Below, one piece after another: positions 35,916 through 44,448 of a stretch of DNA of 55,460 nucleotides. The notes beneath the pieces were generated by a model. The model did no database searches, was not told where the DNA came from, and saw only the letters and a list, made by a program, of their open reading frames with translations. The DNA is from Bacteroidetes bacterium 24-39-8 (lineage in GTDB: Bacteria; Bacteroidota; Bacteroidia; Chitinophagales; Chitinophagaceae). The DNA lies in contig NCHJ01000004.1 in assembly GCA_002256765.1 (NCBI GenBank), positions 34,377-89,836 of the forward strand, written 5' to 3'. The stretch's first letter is position 1. Each line of letters begins with the position of its first letter. The translations under genes and the position numbers were made by a program.

Positions 35916-36419
35916 ATGGAATCATCCTTAGACATAGACAAAGAAAAAAGGGTTTGGGACATACTAGAAACAGTATCTGATCCAGAAATTCCGGTCTTGT
36001 CTATTGTTGATCTAGGCATTGTAAGGGGCATTGAACTAATGGATGAACCTACTTCCCTAACCATTAGTATTACACCAACCTATACGGGTTGTCCTGCAAT
36101 GGATATGATGGCCGCTCATATACGAATAGCTTTGGCTGATGCTGGATTTTTGAAGGTGCAAATTAATCAGACCCTCTCTCCTGCTTGGACCACCGATTGG
36201 ATGAGTGAAGCCGGGAAAATAAAATTGAAAGCCTATGGCATTGCTGCACCTGTTGCCAAAGCTTTTAACAAAGAATATTTAGAAGACCTGCAAATGGAAT
36301 GTCCAAACTGTGGATCAACACAAACAAAATTGATTTCTGAATTTTCTAGCACGGCTTGCAAGGCTTTGTTTCAGTGCAAGGATTGTTTAGAACCCTTTGA
36401 TTATTTCAAATGCCACTAA
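35916..36419 (+). CDS. paaD: Phenylacetate degradation protein PaaD
   Basis: The product is 167 residues from ATG 35916 (MESSLDIDKEKRVWDIL). The N-terminal MIP18/DUF59 domain (TVSDPEIPVLSIVDLGIVRGIE, then TPTYTGCPAMDMMAAHI) resembles iron-sulfur assembly factors. The C-terminal zinc-ribbon-like end carries CPNCGS and CKDC plus Cys before the terminal His. PaaD probably helps mature the oxygenase cofactor. The longer frame to 35796 overlaps paaC and is rejected. A 7-base-pair hairpin with a GCAA loop covers its stop codon. Confidence 0.93.
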   Translation: MESSLDIDKEKRVWDILETVSDPEIPVLSIVDLGIVRGIELMDEPTSLTISITPTYTGCPAMDMMAAHIRIALADAGFLKVQINQTLSPAWTTDWMSEAGKIKLKAYGIAAPVAKAFNKEYLEDLQMECPNCGSTQTKLISEFSSTACKALFQCKDCLEPFDYFKCH

Positions 36420-36436
36420 AATCCTGCAAAGGATTT
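36419..36436 (+). other. GNRA-loop hairpin between paaD and paaG-like gene
   Basis: AAATCCT pairs perfectly with AGGATTT around GCAA, a GNRA tetraloop. It begins in the paaD stop codon and is followed by GTATATTTAA, not a U-tract. It may be a processing or stability element, or a weak attenuator, in the 58-base paaD-paaG gap. Confidence 0.4.
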
Positions 36437-36477
36437 GTATATTTAATCAGACCAATTGTTCACCTCAATTAAGCATT

Positions 36478-37254
36478 ATGTCTTCTATCATTTTCCATAT
36501 TGAAAACGGGATTGCAAAAATCCAATTCAACAGACCAGACAAACTCAATTCATTCAATCGTGAAATGGCATTGCTATTTCAGCACTATTTAGACGAGTCT
36601 GCGTCTTTAAAAGAAGTACGCTGCATTTTAATCTCAGGAGTAGGCAAAGGTTTTTGTTCTGGGCAAGATTTAGCAGAAGTAATTGATCCACAAGGACCAG
36701 GCATGGACAAAATCTTGAGTGAACATTTTAATCCCATTATTAAAAAAATCAGGAATATTCCCAAACCAGTGATTGCCGCTGTAAATGGAGTAGCTGCCGG
36801 TGCTGGGGCCAATATTGCTTTGGCTTGTGATATTGTGGTGGCCTGTTCATCTGCTTCCTTTATTCAAGCGTTCTCTAAAATTGGTTTGATTCCCGATAGT
36901 GGTGGTACTTATACCCTACCAAGATTGGTTGGTTTACAAAGGGCTTCTGCTCTGATGATGCTAGGCGATAAGATTAGCGCACAAGAAGCTTTTCAAATGG
37001 GCATGATTTATAAAGTATTTGACAATGAAAATTTTGAAGGAGAAACCATTAGTTTGGCAAATCAACTAGCTGCAATGCCCACCAAGGCCCTGGCCTATAT
37101 TAAACACGCATTAAATCAATCTTATAGCAACAATATGGAAGAACAGTTGCAACTAGAAGATGACTATCAACAAAAAGCAGCTGCCACCGCAGACTTTAAA
37201 GAAGGTGTTGCAGCTTTTTTAGAAAAAAGAATGCCTGCATTTAAAGGAGAATAA
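36478..37254 (+). CDS. paaG: Enoyl-CoA hydratase/isomerase, PaaG-like
   Basis: A crotonase-fold enzyme. By context it is the isomerase that turns the ring-epoxide of phenylacetyl-CoA into the oxepin. Start ATG 36478 (MSSIIFHIENGIAKIQFNRPDKLNSFN), 258 residues. Seen: SGVGKGFCSGQDLAEV, oxyanion-hole segment NGVAAGAGANIALACDIVVA, and SKIGLIPDSGGTYTLPRLVG. The last includes the region for the active-site Asp. The frame could be extended upstream to 36397, but that overlaps paaD. The homologous paaF activity could not be excluded from sequence alone. Confidence 0.88.
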   Translation: MSSIIFHIENGIAKIQFNRPDKLNSFNREMALLFQHYLDESASLKEVRCILISGVGKGFCSGQDLAEVIDPQGPGMDKILSEHFNPIIKKIRNIPKPVIAAVNGVAAGAGANIALACDIVVACSSASFIQAFSKIGLIPDSGGTYTLPRLVGLQRASALMMLGDKISAQEAFQMGMIYKVFDNENFEGETISLANQLAAMPTKALAYIKHALNQSYSNNMEEQLQLEDDYQQKAAATADFKEGVAAFLEKRMPAFKGE

Positions 37255-37255
37255 T

Positions 37256-37675
37256 ATGGACAATCAAGTGTCAGCCCAATCTGTGGCAGAAAAAGTTTTT
37301 GAGAAAGATCTGTTTAGTCAGTGGTTGGGAATTGAAATATTAGAAATCAAAGAAGGATATAGTAAGATAGCCATGACCGTTCGTTCAGAAATGATCAATG
37401 GATTGGGCATTGTTCATGGTGGCATTGCTTTTTCATTAGCAGATTCCGCCTTTGCCTTTGCTTGTAATAATAGAAACAACCTTTCAGTGGCTTTAGATAC
37501 TAGTATCAATTTCCTAAAACCAGTTCATGTAGGAGATAGATTGGAAGCCGTAGCTACAGAAATACACAATGGCAGGTCTACAGGTTTATACCAAATCAGT
37601 ATTTGCAACCAAAACCAAGTAGTTGTGGCTATTTTCAAAGGCACTTGTTTTAGAACTGGAAAAAATATTCTCTAA
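37256..37675 (+). CDS. paaI: Hotdog-fold thioesterase PaaI
   Basis: The product is 139 residues of the hotdog fold. The key segment IVHGGIAFSLADSAFAFACNNRN contains the HGG loop and Asp of PaaI thioesterases. It hydrolyses aryl- or hydroxyphenylacetyl-CoA to free CoA from stalled pathway intermediates. It starts 1 base after the paaG-like stop. Its own stop overlaps the paaY start as TAATG. Confidence 0.93.
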   Translation: MDNQVSAQSVAEKVFEKDLFSQWLGIEILEIKEGYSKIAMTVRSEMINGLGIVHGGIAFSLADSAFAFACNNRNNLSVALDTSINFLKPVHVGDRLEAVATEIHNGRSTGLYQISICNQNQVVVAIFKGTCFRTGKNIL

Positions 37676-38283
37676 TGATTTATTCCTTCAAGGGTTTTAT
37701 ACCTGTGATTCATGAATCTGCATTTGTGCATCCCCAAGCATCCGTTACCGGAAATGTAATCATTGGACGCAATGTATATATTGGACCAGGCGCAGCCATT
37801 CGTGGAGACTGGGGTGGCATTATCATTAAAGACGGATGCAATGTTCAAGAGAATTGCAGCATCCATATGTTTCCAGGTACTACTGTTGTTTTAGAAGAAA
37901 ATGCGCATATTGGTCACGGTGCTATTATTCATGGTGCTCATATAGGAAAGGATTGTCTTATTGGAATGAATGCGGTAATCATGGATAATGTGGTCTTAGG
38001 AGAAGGATCTATTGTAGGTGCATTAAGCTTTGTAAAAGCGGATGAACAGTTTGCAGAGCGCAGCTTAATAGTGGGTAATCCTGCAAAAAAAATTAAAGAC
38101 GTAACAGACCAGATGTTAGATTGGAAGAAAATGGGAACCCAATTATACCAAGCCCTTCCTGAAGAAATGCGTAAAGAATGGCAACCTTGTGAATCTTTAA
38201 GAGAAATACCAGCCAATAGGCCAACCCAAGAATCACTTTACAAGACTTGGAATGACTTGCAAGCTGCTTCCAAAAAAGATTGA
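37675..38283 (+). CDS. paaY: Gamma-carbonic-anhydrase-like hexapeptide protein PaaY
   Basis: The product is 202 residues of left-handed beta-helix. Repeats such as VIIGRNVYIGPGAAIRGDWGGIIIKDGCNVQENCSIH and IGHGAIIHGAHIGKDCLIGMNAVIMDNVVLG are typical. The His residues (SIHMFPG, IGHGAIIHG) match the metal site of gamma-carbonic anhydrases. PaaY is a thioesterase or proofreading partner of the paa pathway. It ends the paa operon, 44 bases before obgE. Translation is coupled with paaI by a 1-base overlap. Confidence 0.9.
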   Translation: MIYSFKGFIPVIHESAFVHPQASVTGNVIIGRNVYIGPGAAIRGDWGGIIIKDGCNVQENCSIHMFPGTTVVLEENAHIGHGAIIHGAHIGKDCLIGMNAVIMDNVVLGEGSIVGALSFVKADEQFAERSLIVGNPAKKIKDVTDQMLDWKKMGTQLYQALPEEMRKEWQPCESLREIPANRPTQESLYKTWNDLQAASKKD

Positions 38284-38327
38284 CGTAACTTTACCGTCAA
38301 CCGGCTAATAACCACAATTTTCAAATA

Positions 38328-39332
38328 GTGTCAGAGAAAAACAACTTTATAGACTATATCCGCATTTTTGCCCGTTCAGGTCATGGCGGACCAGGCGCGT
38401 CACACTTGATGCGCAATAAACTAACTGCTATGGGCGGGCCCGATGGCGGCGATGGTGGACGTGGTGCCCATATTATTCTCAAAGGCAATAGCAATCTTTG
38501 GACCCTTTTACACCTGCGTTATTTTAAAAACGTATTGGCAGAAAATGGTGAAAGAGGAAGTAAGAATAATTGCACTGGAAAAGACGGAGAAGATATTATC
38601 ATTGAAGTTCCATTGGGTACCGTTGCAAGAGATGAAGAAACAGGTGAGATAGAAGCAGAGATTCTTGAAGACGGACAAGAAATTATTTGGTTAAAAGGTG
38701 GAAGAGGTGGATTGGGTAATAGCAATTTTGCAACCCCAACCAATCAAGTTCCAGATCACTCACAACCCGGCGAACCTGGTGTTGAAGGTTGGAAAAACTT
38801 AGAGCTGAAAGTATTGGCAGACGTGGGTTTGGTGGGATTCCCCAATGCAGGAAAATCTACATTATTGTCTGTGCTTACTGCAGCAAAACCAAAGATTGCC
38901 AATTACGCATTTACCACATTGGTACCGCAATTGGGTATGGTTGAATATAGAGACAATAAATCTTTTTGTATTGCAGACTTACCGGGTATTATTGAAGGAG
39001 CAGCTGAAGGCAAGGGATTAGGTCACCGCTTTTTGCGTCATATTGAACGCAACTCTGCATTATTATTTTTAATTCCTGCAGATAGTGATGACCATAAAAA
39101 AGAATTTGAAATTTTAAGAAACGAACTATTAGAATACAACCCAGAGCTATTACAAAAAGACTTTGTTATAGCCGTTAGTAAGTCTGATATGTTGGATGAA
39201 GAGCTCAAAAAAGAAATTATTAAGGAATTGCCCAAGGGTATTCCTATTGTCTTTATTTCTTCTATTACCAATAAAGGATTGACTGAATTAAAAGACCTGC
39301 TTTGGGATACATTGAATAAACCACAAAAATAA
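38328..39332 (+). CDS. obgE: GTPase ObgE
   Basis: A ribosome-associated GTPase linked to 50S assembly and stress. The product is 334 residues with a GTG start (38328), then [26 protein letters not shown], the glycine-rich Obg domain (about 1-158). G1 motif [10 protein letters not shown]3 [16 protein letters not shown] and G4-like SKSD follow. It lacks the C-terminal OCT extension seen in some homologues. It is 44 bases after paaY with a near-consensus -7 (TAACTTTA at 38286-38293) in between, so it may have its own promoter. A terminator follows. Confidence 0.95.
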   Translation: MSEKNNFIDYIRIFARSGHGGPGASHLMRNKLTAMGGPDGGDGGRGAHIILKGNSNLWTLLHLRYFKNVLAENGERGSKNNCTGKDGEDIIIEVPLGTVARDEETGEIEAEILEDGQEIIWLKGGRGGLGNSNFATPTNQVPDHSQPGEPGVEGWKNLELKVLADVGLVGFPNAGKSTLLSVLTAAKPKIANYAFTTLVPQLGMVEYRDNKSFCIADLPGIIEGAAEGKGLGHRFLRHIERNSALLFLIPADSDDHKKEFEILRNELLEYNPELLQKDFVIAVSKSDMLDEELKKEIIKELPKGIPIVFISSITNKGLTELKDLLWDTLNKPQK

Positions 39333-39365
39333 TTGACTAATTAACTTATTGATTTACAATAGATT

Positions 39366-39396
39366 AAACCCTGTTAACTTTTATGTAACAGGGTTT
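39366..39396 (+). terminator. Terminator after obgE
   Basis: AAACCCTGTTA pairs perfectly with TAACAGGGTTT around a 9-base loop, followed by a long T run. It lies 33 bases past the obgE stop. Confidence 0.9.
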
Positions 39397-39413
39397 TTTT
39401 ATTTTTTTGGGGT

Positions 39414-39613
39414 TACCTTTCTTTCATCTGTGTATTAACTGTTGTAACAGCGACCGAGGATGTACATCTTAAAATACCGGTCAATCTCGCTGATTTGCAC
39501 GCTTCGAAGCTACGCTTTACCATCTAAGAAAATTGCTTGTTGTATTTGACGACTGCTTGTGCCATCAAGATTTTTTATCGTCACAAATTTATTAATTGAA
39601 AAATTACAACATC
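39414..39613 (+). other. Possible structured leader of the small secreted gene
   Basis: The 217-base stretch from the obgE terminator to ATG 39614 holds no open frame of note. It starts with a near -7 box (TACCTTTC at 39414-39421, one base off). It contains three inverted elements: CAGCGA/TCGCTG with GACCG/CGGTC (39448-39492), the palindrome GCTTCGAAGC (39501-39510), and TGACGA/TCGTCA (39547-39583). It could be a structured leader, but no known riboswitch class is recognised. Confidence 0.35.
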
Positions 39614-40039
39614 ATGAAAAACCAAACATTGAACACCATCGCCAAAAGAATTTTCTTGGGTAACATTGTTGCCGCTTTGTTTATTCTTTCTGCCAACGCA
39701 ACAACAGTAAATAACAAGTCTTGGGATATTGATCCTACAGGCAAAAAAGCAGATGTAAAATTTGTAGGATCCGCTTCTGAAAACCTCTTCTTTAATGTTA
39801 AATACAACAACGAATCAGGTGCAAACTTTAAAGTATTTGTTCTTGATGAAAACGGAGAAACTTTGTTCCAAGAGCGTTACAACACAAAGAATTTTGACAA
39901 AAAATTCATGTTCCCGGGTAACCCAGACGTAAACAAATTGACTTTCTTAATCCAATCTGATAAAGGATTGTTCAAAGAAATCTTTGACGTGAAAGTAATT
40001 ACCCACGTAGTTGCTGAAGTAAGCGTTAAAAAAGGATAA
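39614..40039 (+). CDS. Small secreted protein of unknown function
   Basis: The product is 141 residues from ATG 39614; the longer TTG-initiated frame is less likely. Signal peptide MKNQTLNTIAKRIFLGNIV followed by AALFILSANA. The mature part is short, beta-strand-rich in pattern (ADVKFVGSASENLFFNVKYNN, FKVFVLDENGETLFQERYN, VNKLTFLIQSDKG) and ends EVSVKKG. There are no Cys, metal-binding or catalytic motifs, and no sorting domain. I do not recognise the family. The gene stands alone, with a long leader upstream and a terminator directly downstream. Confidence 0.75.
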   Translation: MKNQTLNTIAKRIFLGNIVAALFILSANATTVNNKSWDIDPTGKKADVKFVGSASENLFFNVKYNNESGANFKVFVLDENGETLFQERYNTKNFDKKFMFPGNPDVNKLTFLIQSDKGLFKEIFDVKVITHVVAEVSVKKG

Positions 40040-40059
40040 TTAGTAAGTAGTATAAGAGA

Positions 40060-40091
40060 AAAACCCCGTATCAGTAATGGTACGGGGTTTT
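40060..40091. terminator. Bidirectional terminator between convergent genes
   Basis: AAAACCCCGTA pairs with TACGGGGTTTT around a 10-base loop, with T runs on both strands. It serves the small secreted gene (plus) and probably the DUF4397 gene (minus, stop at 40146). Confidence 0.85.
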
Positions 40092-40145
40092 CTGTTTATT
40101 GTATTGAATAAATTGGCTCATAGCATATTGGCCATGGCCATAAAT

Positions 40146-40835
40146 TTATTTATCCTGTATTGGACTAAGAAATACTGCTTGGTTACCAGTGCCCTTATTA
40201 AATCCTCTAAGTACCAAGGTATAAGACTTACCTGCAGTTGCCTCAAAACTGGGCAATTGGGTAATCAACACATTGGTCCCAGCTACTACTGCAGAAACAC
40301 TAAAAGGTCCTGGATCAATAGCAGTGTAAGAAACATAAGAACCAGTTGTCTTATGATCTAAATAGGTTCTACTAGTAAATAATTTATTAGAAGTATTACC
40401 CGCCTTGATTAAGTCAAGAGATGGTGTACCACTTACATAGTTGAAAAATCGTACAAATGCTTTTCCGGCAGGAGGATCAGTACGATCATCCTGAAAAATA
40501 TCGCCTTTTAAAATGGCTACTGAATCATATACAATAGCAGAGTAATGATTATTTGCAGCTAATGCAATATTGCCAGCTAATAAAATGTTGGCAGTAGTTG
40601 CCTGATTAACAGACAAAGAAGTTGCAGCTGCATTTATGGATTGATAACTTGATGGACCTGGATAAGATACATTACCAACAACCAACGCACTATTTAAATA
40701 CAAATCCATGGCGCTAGAGTTTGGAGACATATTAATAAAACGCAGGTTGGCTGTGGCTTGATCTTCAGACTTTTTGCAAGAAATACTAAATAGCATACAA
40801 ATAGCTGCAGCTACAGAAAGGATTTGATTTTTCAT
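40146..40835 (-). CDS. DUF4397 lipoprotein
   Basis: The product is 229 residues with lipobox SISC (Cys20 of MKNQILSVAAAICMLFSISC). The DUF4397 pattern is visible as a repeat: ANLRFINMSPNSSAMDLYLNS, then KAFVRFFNYVSGTPSLDLIKAG, each opening with a V/L-R-F-x-N strand. Function is unknown; the fold is thought to be immunoglobulin-like beta. It probably faces the periplasm or cell surface. The window shows no partner. It is divergent from typA's end and monocistronic. Confidence 0.85.
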   Translation of the reverse strand: MKNQILSVAAAICMLFSISCKKSEDQATANLRFINMSPNSSAMDLYLNSALVVGNVSYPGPSSYQSINAAATSLSVNQATTANILLAGNIALAANNHYSAIVYDSVAILKGDIFQDDRTDPPAGKAFVRFFNYVSGTPSLDLIKAGNTSNKLFTSRTYLDHKTTGSYVSYTAIDPGPFSVSAVVAGTNVLITQLPSFEATAGKSYTLVLRGFNKGTGNQAVFLSPIQDK

Positions 40836-40885
40836 TGTGGGTATTAAGTTGATGGGAATGTAATATTAAGAAATTTTTAATGCAT

Positions 40886-40910
40886 AAAAAAGCCCCGAAA
40901 AATTCGGGGC
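40886..40910 (-). terminator. Terminator after typA
   Basis: GCCCCGAA pairs with TTCGGGGC around AAA, with TTTTTT following on the minus strand. It lies about 30 bases beyond the typA stop. Confidence 0.85.
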
Positions 40911-40941
40911 CTTTCTTGAGCGATGATATTGAATAGCTAAA

Positions 40942-42756
40942 CTATCCAACTGCTTCACTCTGCATGCTCTTAGAGCTTTTCTTCCTGTCTTCTTCATTCA
41001 GGATTACTTTGCGCATGCGGATTATTTTTGGAGTCACTTCTATACACTCATCTTGTTGAATGTATTCCATGCACTCTTCTAGTGTGAATTGTAATTTAGG
41101 CGTAATGCGAACACTGTCATCACTACCGCTTGCACGGTGGTTGGTCAGCTTCTTCATCTCTACCGCGTTTACATTTAGATCACCTGGTTTAATATGTTCA
41201 GCAATTACTTGACCAACATATACTTCTTCACCTGGTTCAATAAAGAAGGCACCACGATCCTGTAATTTATCAATAGAATAAGCAGTTGTAGTTCCTTGGA
41301 ATTTAGAAATCAACACACCGTTATTTCTTCCAGGAATAGGTCCTTTCCATGGTTTGTATTCAATAAAGCGGTGGGCCATAACAGCTTCACCAGCAGTATT
41401 TGTTAACATTTGAGAACGTAGACCAATCAAACCTCTTGAAGGAATTTCAAACTCCAAGTGTTGCATTTGGCCCTTGCTTTCCATGATCTGCATTTCACCT
41501 TTACGCTGAGTAACAAGGTCAATAACCTTTCCGCTAAATTCAGCTGGGACGTCTACTACCAAGTTCTCATAAGGTTCGTGCTTTTTGCCATCAATGGTTT
41601 TAACCAATACTTGTGGATTTCCCACAGTCAGTTCATAACCCTCTCTGCGCATGGTTTCTACCAAGATTCCCAAGTGCAAAATACCACGGCCAAAAACCAA
41701 GAAGCTATCTGCACTGTCTGTATCTTCTACACGCAATGCTAAGTTCTTTTCAGTTTCTTTCATCAAGCGATCACGCAAGTGACGTGATGTAACAAACTTA
41801 CCATCCTTACCAAAGAAAGGTGAGTTGTTAATGCTGAAAGTCATGCTCATGGTAGGTTCATCTACACTAATCACTGGTAATCCTTCAGGATTGTCAAAAT
41901 CAGTAATAGTATCACCAATATTAAAGTCTTCTAATCCAACAACGGCACAAAGGTCACCAGAAAGAACTTCTGATACTTTGCGTTTACCCATTCCTTCAAA
42001 TACGTACAATTCTTTTACTTTATTTCTCTTGAAAGTTCCGTCAGCTGCAACTAATGCAATAGTCTGACCTTCTTTGATGGAACCTCTAGTTACTTTACCA
42101 ATGGCAATACGACCAAGGAAAGAAGAGTAATCCAAAGAAGTAATCTGCATTTGCAGGGTACCTTCATTTACTTTAGGAGCTGGCACGTGTTTGATAATGC
42201 CATCCATCAAAGCCAAGATATCTTCTGTTTTGGTAAGGCTATCATTAAACCAACCGTTCTTACCACTACCATAGAAAGTAGGGAAGTTCAATTGCTCTTC
42301 AGTAGCATCCAAGTTGAAGAATAATTCAAAAACGGCATCGTGCACTTCATCAGGACGGCAGTTTTCTTTATCTACTTTGTTAATCACCACAATTGGGTGA
42401 AGGTTCAGGTGCAAGGCTTTCTGTAATACAAAGCGAGTTTGTGGCATGGGTCCTTCAAAGGCATCTACCAAGAGGATTACACCATCGGCCATTTTCAAAA
42501 CGCGTTCAACCTCACCGCCAAAGTCACTGTGGCCGGGAGTATCAATCACATTTATCTTAACTCCGTTATAAGTAACGGCTGCATTCTTACTGAAGATAGT
42601 GATACCACGTTCTCTTTCAAGATCGTTGCTATCCATAATTAATTCTCCGGTATCCTGATTGTCGCGGAATACCTTGGTAGTTTGCAAAATGCGGTCTACC
42701 AGTGTGGTTTTGCCATGATCCACGTGGGCGATAATGGCAATGTTTCTTATTTCCAT
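40942..42756 (-). CDS. typA: Translational GTPase TypA/BipA
   Basis: A ribosome-associated elongation-factor-like GTPase involved in 50S assembly and stress or low-temperature growth. The product is 604 residues. G1 [10 protein letters not shown] (about 10-19), switch [15 protein letters not shown]3 [12 protein letters not shown] and G4 NKVD are present. The C-terminal BipA-specific domain includes [33 protein letters not shown] and a Lys-rich end. It is monocistronic, driven by the promoter at 42774-42803. Confidence 0.97.
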   Translation of the reverse strand: MEIRNIAIIAHVDHGKTTLVDRILQTTKVFRDNQDTGELIMDSNDLERERGITIFSKNAAVTYNGVKINVIDTPGHSDFGGEVERVLKMADGVILLVDAFEGPMPQTRFVLQKALHLNLHPIVVINKVDKENCRPDEVHDAVFELFFNLDATEEQLNFPTFYGSGKNGWFNDSLTKTEDILALMDGIIKHVPAPKVNEGTLQMQITSLDYSSFLGRIAIGKVTRGSIKEGQTIALVAADGTFKRNKVKELYVFEGMGKRKVSEVLSGDLCAVVGLEDFNIGDTITDFDNPEGLPVISVDEPTMSMTFSINNSPFFGKDGKFVTSRHLRDRLMKETEKNLALRVEDTDSADSFLVFGRGILHLGILVETMRREGYELTVGNPQVLVKTIDGKKHEPYENLVVDVPAEFSGKVIDLVTQRKGEMQIMESKGQMQHLEFEIPSRGLIGLRSQMLTNTAGEAVMAHRFIEYKPWKGPIPGRNNGVLISKFQGTTTAYSIDKLQDRGAFFIEPGEEVYVGQVIAEHIKPGDLNVNAVEMKKLTNHRASGSDDSVRITPKLQFTLEECMEYIQQDECIEVTPKIIRMRKVILNEEDRKKSSKSMQSEAVG

Positions 42757-42773
42757 GTAAATTTTTAAGGCTG

Positions 42774-42803
42774 CAAAGGTACGGCTTTAGTCCCGAGGGG
42801 CAA
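42774..42803 (-). promoter_or_regulatory. typA promoter
   Basis: On the minus strand a -33 TTG (complement of CAA 42801-42803), a 19-base spacer and the -7 box TACCTTTG (42774-42781) match the Bacteroidota consensus. The -7 box lies 17 bases before the ATG. Confidence 0.65.
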
Positions 42804-42832
42804 TGGGCAACCTAAAACTTAACAGCTTCTTG

Positions 42833-43954
42833 CTAGACTCTTACATAGATTTTACGTTTGTCCAAGACCCAACCAACGCTCCAACATAGTAGCATAAAGG
42901 AGATGGCAAAGGCCAAAGAACCCCAATAATCACCAACATAGCTGAATATATTACTATATAACCAGCTGAATAAGTTCATATTATCTCCGGCGGGTATTAA
43001 ATACAAGAGAATGACTAAGATTTCAGACAAGAGGTATACAAATAATGGGTTTTTACCCAATACCTCAAAAAAGTAGGCGTATTTAGTCCTTTTTTTGAAT
43101 TCAATTAGATAGATCACGGCTGCCAAAATCACACAATCCAAGCCAACGGTGATTAAAACAAAGCTAGAAGTCCAAAGTTTTTTGTTGATGGGGAAGCTCA
43201 TATTCCAACAATAAGCCAAGAATAACAATAGGGCTCCAACCAATAATAATTTGGCTAATCCTTCATAATCCTTGCCCTTTTTCTGAATATATTGCCCCAC
43301 TAAGAATCCACCTACTACATTGGCCACGGCTGGCATGGTACTCAATAATCCTTCGGGATCAAAAGCTATTCCTTCTCCATGGTATAAATGTGATTCACCA
43401 AATAGCCAGAGGTCTAGTTTCTGACCGGCATTTCCGGTCATACTTAATGGGTCTGAAGGATCTCCATACCAGACACATAGTCCCCAATACAATAACAAGA
43501 ATCCAATACTAATGATCAAAGAAAGCCTAGGTTTTAAAAAATGAAGCATTAAAGCAGCAATGCCATAACATAGTCCAATTCTTTGCAATACACCAAGGAT
43601 TCTAGTATCAGAAAAAGGCTTCAATATCCAATGTCCAGCTTCATCAGTTTGAACAAAGGGAAACCAATACATGAGATAACCCAATAAAAAAATCAGTGCC
43701 GTACGCTTAAAAATCTTTCCCAAAATGACCGATTGGGGCATTCCCTCCCATCTTGGCATCACAAAACTCATGGCATTACCTACAGCAAATAAAAATGAAG
43801 GAAATACCAGATCTGTTGGCGTAAATCCATGCCAAGCCGCATGATGCAAAGGCGCAAATGTGGGATCACCACCAGGGGTATTTACAATAATCATCAAACA
43901 AATGGTCATACCCCTGAACACATCCAGAGAAAGGAATCGTTTAGAATTACTCAT
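42833..43954 (-). CDS. Membrane acyltransferase-like protein (DUF5009 / HGSNAT-like)
   Basis: The product is 373 residues with about ten hydrophobic helices. The N-terminal signature SLDVFRGMTICLMIIVNTPGG and FVGNAM-like helix (FPSFLFAVGNAMSFVMPRWEG) match bacterial relatives of heparan-alpha-glucosaminide N-acetyltransferase (DUF5009 family). Such proteins may transfer acyl groups across the inner membrane to amino sugars. Whether this one is active cannot be read from sequence. It is followed downstream by typA on the same strand. No glycan operon adjoins it. Confidence 0.82.
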   Translation of the reverse strand: MSNSKRFLSLDVFRGMTICLMIIVNTPGGDPTFAPLHHAAWHGFTPTDLVFPSFLFAVGNAMSFVMPRWEGMPQSVILGKIFKRTALIFLLGYLMYWFPFVQTDEAGHWILKPFSDTRILGVLQRIGLCYGIAALMLHFLKPRLSLIISIGFLLLYWGLCVWYGDPSDPLSMTGNAGQKLDLWLFGESHLYHGEGIAFDPEGLLSTMPAVANVVGGFLVGQYIQKKGKDYEGLAKLLLVGALLLFLAYCWNMSFPINKKLWTSSFVLITVGLDCVILAAVIYLIEFKKRTKYAYFFEVLGKNPLFVYLLSEILVILLYLIPAGDNMNLFSWLYSNIFSYVGDYWGSLAFAISFMLLCWSVGWVLDKRKIYVRV

Positions 43955-44062
43955 ACGGCAGTTTTGCAGCTACCAATATACTCAATTTATCATTTCATCA
44001 CTTACCAATGGCTTGTTCAAGAAATTCAGCTAATTTGATGAAGATTTAATTAAACAAGTACT

Positions 44063-44431
44063 ATGCTGAAAAAGATTGCCTATTGGCTATTGGTTGCATT
44101 CTATTTATTTGCAGGTGCCAATCATTTTATCAATCCCCAATTTTATGATGGCATGATTCCGCCCTATCTGCCATGGCCAGGATTAATTAATCAAGCATCA
44201 GGTATTGCAGAGATCTTGTTAGCAGTATTATTGTTAGTACCATCGCTAAGATACAAGGCAGCTCTGGGAATTATATTAATGCTCATTGCCTTTATACCAG
44301 CGCATATTTACCATATACAAATGAAAGGATGTTTAACCGGACAACCTTGTATCCCCGAATGGGCAACTTGGTTAAGATTATTGGTATTTCAACCCATCTT
44401 TATACTTTGGGCTTGGTGGTGTAGAAAATAA
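44063..44431 (+). CDS. DoxX-like small membrane protein
   Basis: The product is 122 residues with four hydrophobic segments. The N-terminal MLKKIAYWLLVAFYLFAGANHFINPQFYDGMIPPYLPWPG and the GxxE helix (INQASGIAEILLAVLLLVPS) match DoxX/MauE-type proteins. Function is unknown; some members are linked to membrane redox. It has two Cys (MKGCLTGQPCIPE) in a loop, which could form a disulfide. The alpha/beta hydrolase starts 17 bases downstream, so an operon is likely. Confidence 0.75.
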   Translation: MLKKIAYWLLVAFYLFAGANHFINPQFYDGMIPPYLPWPGLINQASGIAEILLAVLLLVPSLRYKAALGIILMLIAFIPAHIYHIQMKGCLTGQPCIPEWATWLRLLVFQPIFILWAWWCRK

Positions 44432-44448
44432 ACAACAAAAACAAACGC

